Positions 15,371 to 16,094 of a stretch of 16,094 bases of DNA are shown here, one piece after another. A model generated the notes under the pieces. The model saw only the letters and a list, made by a program, of their open reading frames with translations. It ran no database searches and had not been told where the DNA came from. The translations under genes were made by a program, and so were the position numbers. The stretch is from Akkermansia muciniphila (GTDB taxonomy: Bacteria > Pseudomonadota > Gammaproteobacteria > Burkholderiales > Burkholderiaceae_C), in assembly GCA_943327015.2 (NCBI GenBank), contig CALPVM020000015.1, positions 1 to 16,094 of the forward strand, in the 5' to 3' direction. Numbering within the stretch: the first letter of the stretch is position 1; each line of letters opens with the position of its first letter.

Positions 15371-15691
15371 ATGGACCTCAGACTTACACCCGTTTCAATG
15401 CCCACTTCTATTCGCCCTGGCGCCGGGGTACGCCCTGCCGGTGCAGGGGGCGCCGAAGGAGTTGCCACAGGCGGATTTCCTGAAGCGTTTAAAAACGCAC
15501 TTCAGTCAGTCAGCAAAGCGCAAAACGAATCTAGCAGATTGCAGCGCGAAGTACAGATGGAAAACCCTAAGGTTAGCTTGGAAGAGACTATGGTTGCTAT
15601 TCAGAAAGCACAAATTGGATTTCAGGCAACGCTGAACGTACGCAACCGGATGGTGCAAGCGTATACCGATATTATGAATATGCAGGTGTAA
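15371..15691 (+). CDS. fliE: Flagellar hook-basal body protein FliE
   Basis: FliE joins the MS ring to the proximal rod and is among the first proteins exported. The product is 106 residues, the normal length. A variable Gly/Ala/Pro-rich N-terminus precedes the conserved helical part, with FKNALQSVSKAQNES, NPKVSLEETMVAIQKAQIGF and LNVRNRMVQAYTDIMNMQV at the C-terminus. The ATG at 15371 has a strong AAGGGAGG site 6 bp upstream. An in-frame TTG at 15338 would add 11 residues and swallow that site, so I rejected it. It is divergent from fliF and is followed by a 182-bp spacer, so it may be a single-gene transcript or the head of an operon with the GAF gene. Confidence 0.97.
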   Translation: MDLRLTPVSMPTSIRPGAGVRPAGAGGAEGVATGGFPEAFKNALQSVSKAQNESSRLQREVQMENPKVSLEETMVAIQKAQIGFQATLNVRNRMVQAYTDIMNMQV

Positions 15692-15873
15692 GAACCGAGG
15701 CGGGTTTCAGCAAACGTCTGAAGCACCTTAACCAATTGCTTAATTTCAGCAATGGTGATGTAGGTAAAAGTGCCAAAGCCAGTCAAACGTAGCATAATCG
15801 TATTGGAGCGACTTTAACCCCACTTAATAAAAGCCTTATCCAAACATAGGCTTAACCAAGCTTACATCACACC
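15692..15873 (+). other. Spacer after fliE with two small hairpins
   Basis: No convincing gene lies in these 182 bp. One hairpin (15731-15756) pairs ACC(A)ATTGCT with AGCAATGGT, nine pairs with one bulged A and a 7-nt loop. A second (15831-15853) pairs AAGCCT with AGGCTT across 11 nt, ending about 20 bp before the next ATG. Neither has a T-tract on the plus strand, so neither is a standard terminator. The first could be the 3' end of fliE mRNA, and the second an operator or leader element of the next gene. Confidence 0.35.
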
Positions 15874-16094
15874 ATGCCCTTTAACAAAGCACTCACTGAG
15901 CTTCAGACACAGCTCATGCAAAAAGATCAATACTTGCAAGGCATTGTAGAGATGCAGATGGTATTACTCAGCACGGAGTCCGATGCATTGGGTGCATTGA
16001 ACCCTGCTTTGGCACCACTCGGTCTGGCATGCGGGGCTGATCGTGTATACATATTTGAGAATGATAAAGTAGACGATGTTTGGACTGGCACCAT
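15874..16094 (+). CDS. GAF-like signalling protein, N-terminal part (cut by right edge)
   Basis: An open frame starts at the ATG at 15874-15876 (an in-frame stop lies at 15853-15855) and runs 73 codons off the right edge. Residues 1-28 are a Gln-rich helix (LTELQTQLMQKDQYLQGIVE). The part from residue 29 reads MVLLSTESDALGALNPALAP and then LGLACGADRVYIFENDKVDD, which resembles the first strands of a GAF sensory domain (the ADRVYIFEN pattern). Proteins that begin so are often sensor histidine kinases or cyclic-di-GMP enzymes; which one cannot be told here. The ribosome site is poor; an internal ATG at 15916 is an alternative start. Its place beside fliE suggests a motility link, which is inference. 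Confidence 0.65.
   Translation, partial: MPFNKALTELQTQLMQKDQYLQGIVEMQMVLLSTESDALGALNPALAPLGLACGADRVYIFENDKVDDVWTGT

Noticed and set aside
15622..15795. A 57-codon frame on the minus strand, starting in the fliE spacer and running into fliE (starts MLRLTGFGTFTY)
   Set aside because: Its first half looks protein-like, but there is no ribosome site, the second half overlaps conserved fliE, and I recognise no family. It could be a gene remnant, but there is not enough support.

Overview
The window is almost entirely a flagellar and chemotaxis locus from a betaproteobacterium. Burkholderiales, perhaps a Comamonadaceae-like lineage of moderate GC, is an inference from the protein styles and gene order; no taxonomic marker is present. 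Every gene I recognise is a motility gene or a two-component regulator, and there are no rRNAs, tRNAs, transposons or CRISPR arrays.

Left part, minus strand (1-1575): a chemotaxis operon reading leftwards, with a short CheZ-like protein, then cheY, then cheA, which runs off the left edge. Divergent from it, on the plus strand (1749-3505), sits a two-gene regulatory operon: a soluble receiver plus histidine-kinase protein of the NarX/DegS type (HisKA_3) and a NarL/LuxR-type response regulator that overlaps it by 4 bp. This pair ends 13 bp from the converging 3' end of the flagellar operon.

Centre (3519-15197), minus strand: one uninterrupted run in the order of transcription fliF-G-H-I-J-K-L-M-N-O-P-Q-R. 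It encodes the MS ring (FliF), the rotor/switch (FliG, FliM, FliN), the export ATPase complex (FliH, FliI, FliJ), hook-length control (FliK), the stator-associated FliL and the export gate (FliO, FliP, FliQ, FliR). Most junctions overlap or are under 31 bp, which suggests translational coupling. The one sizeable gap (117 bp, fliK-fliL) contains two nested inverted repeats.

Right part, plus strand: fliE is divergent from fliF across a roughly 170 bp control region that holds a perfect 8-bp inverted repeat. After a 182 bp spacer with two small hairpins comes the start of a GAF-like protein, cut by the right edge.

Together the genes build the basal body and export apparatus, connect it to CheA-CheY signalling with a probable CheY-P phosphatase, and embed a dedicated two-component system that may control motility. 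The flagellar core is conventional. The items most worth a second look are the short CheZ-like protein, the soluble kinase/regulator pair, the structured fliL leader, the 42-residue repeats in FliK and the fliE/fliF operator-like palindrome.
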